24,089 nt of DNA, from positions 1-24,089 of the IMG/VR virus record IMGVR_UViG_3300045918_000266; one strand, given 5' to 3'. Under the pieces are notes generated by a model. That model had not been told where the DNA came from, ran no database searches, and was given only the letters and a program-made list of their open reading frames with translations. The translations under genes were made by a program, and so were the position numbers. Numbering within the stretch: position 1 is the first letter of the stretch; each line of letters opens with the position of its first letter. Below are positions 22,701 through 24,089 of this stretch, in pieces. Origin of the DNA: a virus.

Positions 22701-23705
22701 CATGATCCCATTTTCTCTACACCAGCGACAAAGGTCTTCAAGAACTAAGAAGTAGTCAATTAAATCTACTCGACCATTGTTTTGAATAGCATCCATCTCA
22801 TATTCAAATCGCTCTTTATAAGTTACATTATCTTGTAACCTTCCATAGTCTTTAGCTATTCTCCACACTAACTCAGTCTTTGAACAACCATCTGAATTTA
22901 ATGGATGAAGTAGATGAGGAAAGTTTACAACTTGATCATGAAACTTTAATTCTATCTTAGAACACTCTTCTAAAATAATATTAGATACTGAACAGCCATG
23001 CATAAAGTTTGCTACAGTACAATATGAAGCATGATCTTGCCATTTAGTTGCTAAGTCTTTTAGAGAAAGGATGTGCTTCGACTCTGTAAAAACTTCTTTA
23101 TGAGATCCATATGAAGCATTGTCAACCATAATATCTTGAAGAACTTTATAAGACTCATCAGGAAGAAATGCATTACACGTAACTATAAATTTATTAGTGT
23201 TTTGAATAATGATTTTATTTTTTTCAATATGCTCATGATCAAAAATAATTTCATAAATAAGATGGTCTTTAAATATTGGACTTAATATAGAGTGGTAATC
23301 ATAATTGTCTATTAAACAATAAAGTCCTTCTTTGAATTCATTCAAGTCATAAAAAGATATGCATGGCATTTTATGCATATCAACATTATTATGAGATGAT
23401 GAAACTAATTTGCAGAGATTAAAGTAGCCTTCTTGATTTCTTGCTATAAGAATAATTCTATTAATCTTATTCATATTATCAAAGAAAAATAATTCAATTC
23501 CTAAAGCAACTGGATATTCTTCTTTCTTAGCTGTGAAGTAAAAGTCAAGAAGACCTGCTGCAGTATAACGGTCTGTTATAGCAAAGCCTTTTAATCCTTT
23601 TTCTTTAGCTTTTTTAATTATCTCTTTTGGTTTGCCAATACCAATGCCACAACTATAGTGACTTTTTTGATTCAAGTTTGAGTAAGTGGGTTTTATATTT
23701 GTCAT
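19719..23705 (-). CDS. dnaE: DnaE-type DNA polymerase III alpha with intein, 1328-aa precursor
   Basis: C-family replicative polymerase. A degraded PHP domain (1-250) is followed by fingers/palm motif GPGRGSGAGSLVNYC (about 340), PDVDLDFSD (P381-, first catalytic Asp pair) and KYDILGL (D850, third catalytic Asp). HhH segment FTAIKGLGPKATEEIYKC and a C-terminal OB fold (about 1255-1325) complete it. Residues 496-809 are an intein (see separate entry); the mature enzyme is 1014 aa, shorter than bacterial DnaE (about 1160). The PHP metal ligands HxH and TDH are replaced (SNLNQKSHYS, ITDRY), so it is probably catalytically dead there. The upstream site is weak (AAAG). The start lies 8 bp after the endonuclease stop. 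Confidence 0.95.
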   Translation of the reverse strand: MTNIKPTYSNLNQKSHYSCGIGIGKPKEIIKKAKEKGLKGFAITDRYTAAGLLDFYFTAKKEEYPVALGIELFFFDNMNKINRIILIARNQEGYFNLCKLVSSSHNNVDMHKMPCISFYDLNEFKEGLYCLIDNYDYHSILSPIFKDHLIYEIIFDHEHIEKNKIIIQNTNKFIVTCNAFLPDESYKVLQDIMVDNASYGSHKEVFTESKHILSLKDLATKWQDHASYCTVANFMHGCSVSNIILEECSKIELKFHDQVVNFPHLLHPLNSDGCSKTELVWRIAKDYGRLQDNVTYKERFEYEMDAIQNNGRVDLIDYFLVLEDLCRWCRENGIMVGPGRGSGAGSLVNYCLKITHLDPIRFKLLFERFISKGRIQKGTLPDVDLDFSDPEKARQYLIEKYGHDRVIRIGTSQTLKAAGSVKDVARFFNPELDFQTINNVTRTFGMKDQEETELQFFERNCNENEVAKKFFDEFPNIRENVGRLLGYNRQYGTHPCFSGDSTILTDEGFKSFSELNGTVKKILTPSGWKRARFFFNGYKDIEVFHIKSSLYSNKTYISKNTFDHKFLNIDGNFENLSMNFKPSQQLAYDFDRLFVLLGWLWNDGTYLKNKKQFYLYFTKGKDEAIFNLLNKCEYELQDRSDRVLLSIELSKTLFDLGYCSQFVKDKTFPINWPNWNIMQKFSWLRGMFSANGFVIRGGVTLKLTSIPIIEKIYQFLKENGYVSANFIRNAPSLDGWKSRATGLFYLSFYGNCLFSKTIGFLQDYKNQKVKNKINFIQSRSTLKNQQVYDFTVLDSSCPVGLVNGMWAHNCGLAITQDSIFDFAPLRKVKGQYVLEFSASECEKSGIIKYDILGLMTLLFLQGCCDLVGIKDIYDIPLDDMETYKGFVDGLTSATFQFNSDVAINILGHLPLSSMCLDILSMTTSVGRPGPMKNGQHIEFFKRVCGDRFSTPPHPALEEELRETYGIMIYQESVMKASQILGGFTLAEADDIRKGMGKKDPKVLAPYKERFVNHCWIKYPDTKFPHTGEDGQSHGTVAEHIWDLMATFSGYGFNKSHSMSYALIGYYCQYLKTHYPLHWWISCLKVVDADKLREYYSAAKEYCVDPDINLSEMEYVINENKKIQFPFTAIKGLGPKATEEIYKCRPFTSFEYFISRVNKTRVNKTVVLRLIYSGCFESLHPNQKQELINKYFISRKEKVPVELSALTTYQLNENRITSLSFLSVDLYEIYGDRFSDKLTRYDEQIKAKTKVYVLGTIKKITIKKTKTDKEYGVIEITNSGESTKLRIWEDEINIYKESLLKEKKNIKFHCATSEYNNTVQMTILGMEEL
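21279..22220 (-). other. Intein in DnaE (314 aa, class 1, degenerate LAGLIDADG domain)
   Basis: It begins at Cys 496 (block A CFSGDSTILTDEGF), block B is NTFDHKFL (T66, H69 of the intein), block F is VYDFTVLDSS, and block G is GMWAHN followed by Cys 810. All splicing residues (C1, TxxH, HN, C+1) are present. The central region carries two LAGLIDADG-like helices. LFVLLGWLWNDG (D108) keeps its Asp, while WLRGMFSANG has Asn (N196) at the place of the second catalytic Asp, so DNA cutting is probably lost. The flanking extein reads YGTHP/CGLAITQD when joined, an intact DnaE segment. Splicing is likely to be autocatalytic and required for activity. Confidence 0.93.
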
Positions 23706-23713
23706 AGAACATA

Positions 23714-24089
23714 TTACTTTAATCTAGCTGAAGACATCTTACTTCTATATGCAGCATATCTAATGGGATCATTTAACATTTCTTTCCTTGATTTAGATAA
23801 ACTTTCTCTATGTTTATCTGAAAATGGATTTTTTCTTCCAGTAAGAGTAAGTGAAATTTTTCTTTTAGTTTCGCTGTCTTGTTTAATACCTTTATTCCAA
23901 GCTGGTCTTCCTGAGAGTCCATCTCCACCTTTGGTCATATTATATTGAGGTTTTAATTCAGCAATATATTTTATTTCTAAAGCATTTAGTTCAACTTCAT
24001 TAGAAGCTGAATTATCTAACATTTCCCATTTAAAATTATCTCTACCATATTTAACAATGGCTAAATGAAAATATTGCTTTGGCACTTTA
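23714..24089 (-). CDS. GIY-YIG homing endonuclease with NUMOD3, 3' part only (runs off window)
   Basis: The frame is open to the window end, so the GIY-YIG core (about 35 residues) is missing here. An internal GTG at 24085 could be mistaken for a start. What is present aligns with the two other endonucleases: GRDNFKWEML, LNALEIKYIAEL (catalytic Glu segment), NMTKGGDGL, then NUMOD3 repeats (GRPAWNKGIKQDSETKRKIS, GRKNPFSDKHRESLSKS). It stops 8 bp before the DnaE start. Placed directly upstream of the polymerase gene, as its relatives are upstream of terL and SbcCD. Confidence 0.85.
   Translation of the reverse strand, partial: KVPKQYFHLAIVKYGRDNFKWEMLDNSASNEVELNALEIKYIAELKPQYNMTKGGDGLSGRPAWNKGIKQDSETKRKISLTLTGRKNPFSDKHRESLSKSRKEMLNDPIRYAAYRSKMSSARLK

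Noticed and set aside
23714-24085. Complete 123-residue protein starting at the GTG at 24085
   Set aside because: The frame stays open to the window edge, and alignment with the two related endonucleases shows that the N-terminal GIY-YIG core is simply outside the window.

Overview
The window is a stretch of an AT-rich, virulent-looking tailed dsDNA bacteriophage genome (Caudoviricetes). Evidence is a large terminase with ATPase and nuclease motifs, a probable small terminase beside it, a phage sigma-like factor, a T4-type recombination/replication set, a SLT-type lysozyme, one tRNA gene and three GIY-YIG homing endonucleases. Every supported gene lies on the minus strand, so transcription runs from high to low coordinates. 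Genes are packed with 1-17 bp overlaps (ATGA, TAATG). TGA is used as a stop, so the standard bacterial code applies. The host cannot be named; a lipoprotein with a lipobox hints at a Gram-negative host.

Layout in transcription order. 24089-16707: 3' part of a GIY-YIG endonuclease; a DnaE-type DNA polymerase carrying an intein; an unknown protein; a gp32-like ssDNA-binding protein; a small protein in the position of a recombination mediator; and a UvsX/RecA recombinase. 16710-12753: a second GIY-YIG endonuclease, then one 1092-residue protein that fuses an SbcD/Mre11 nuclease to an SbcC/Rad50 ATPase. 12706-10232: small proteins, a membrane protein whose gene overlaps a lipoprotein gene (spanin-like layout), a RuvC-like resolvase and helical proteins. 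10165-6371: a small protein whose start codon lies in a hairpin, a sigma-like factor, a small protein, terS, a third GIY-YIG endonuclease and terL.

6320-4672 is an early-looking operon with a near-consensus sigma70 promoter (TTTACA-17-TATAAT) embedded in an array of GTTTACA half-sites. It encodes a 59-residue protein, two small unknowns, an XRE-type repressor-like protein and a DEDDy 3'-5' exonuclease. 4605-3193 holds small unknown genes. A second promoter (TTGAAG-17-TATAAT, 3122-3150) drives 3096-1856: a small protein, a coiled-coil phage protein, tRNA-Gln(UUG), an acidic protein and a two-TM protein (holin candidate). A strong hairpin terminator follows (1798-1828), then the SLT transglycosylase and four small genes, two of them zinc-ribbon-like. 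The left edge (1-140) changes abruptly to GC-rich DNA with five exact 19-bp tandem repeats.

How they fit: DnaE polymerase (PHP domain degraded) may be proofread by the separate DEDDy exonuclease. gp32-like SSB, UvsX, the Mre11-Rad50 fusion and the RuvC-like enzyme form a recombination-dependent replication and junction-resolution set. The sigma-like factor probably turns on late genes such as the terminase. The XRE protein probably represses its own operon. Selfish elements (three endonucleases and an intein) sit in or directly upstream of the most conserved genes.
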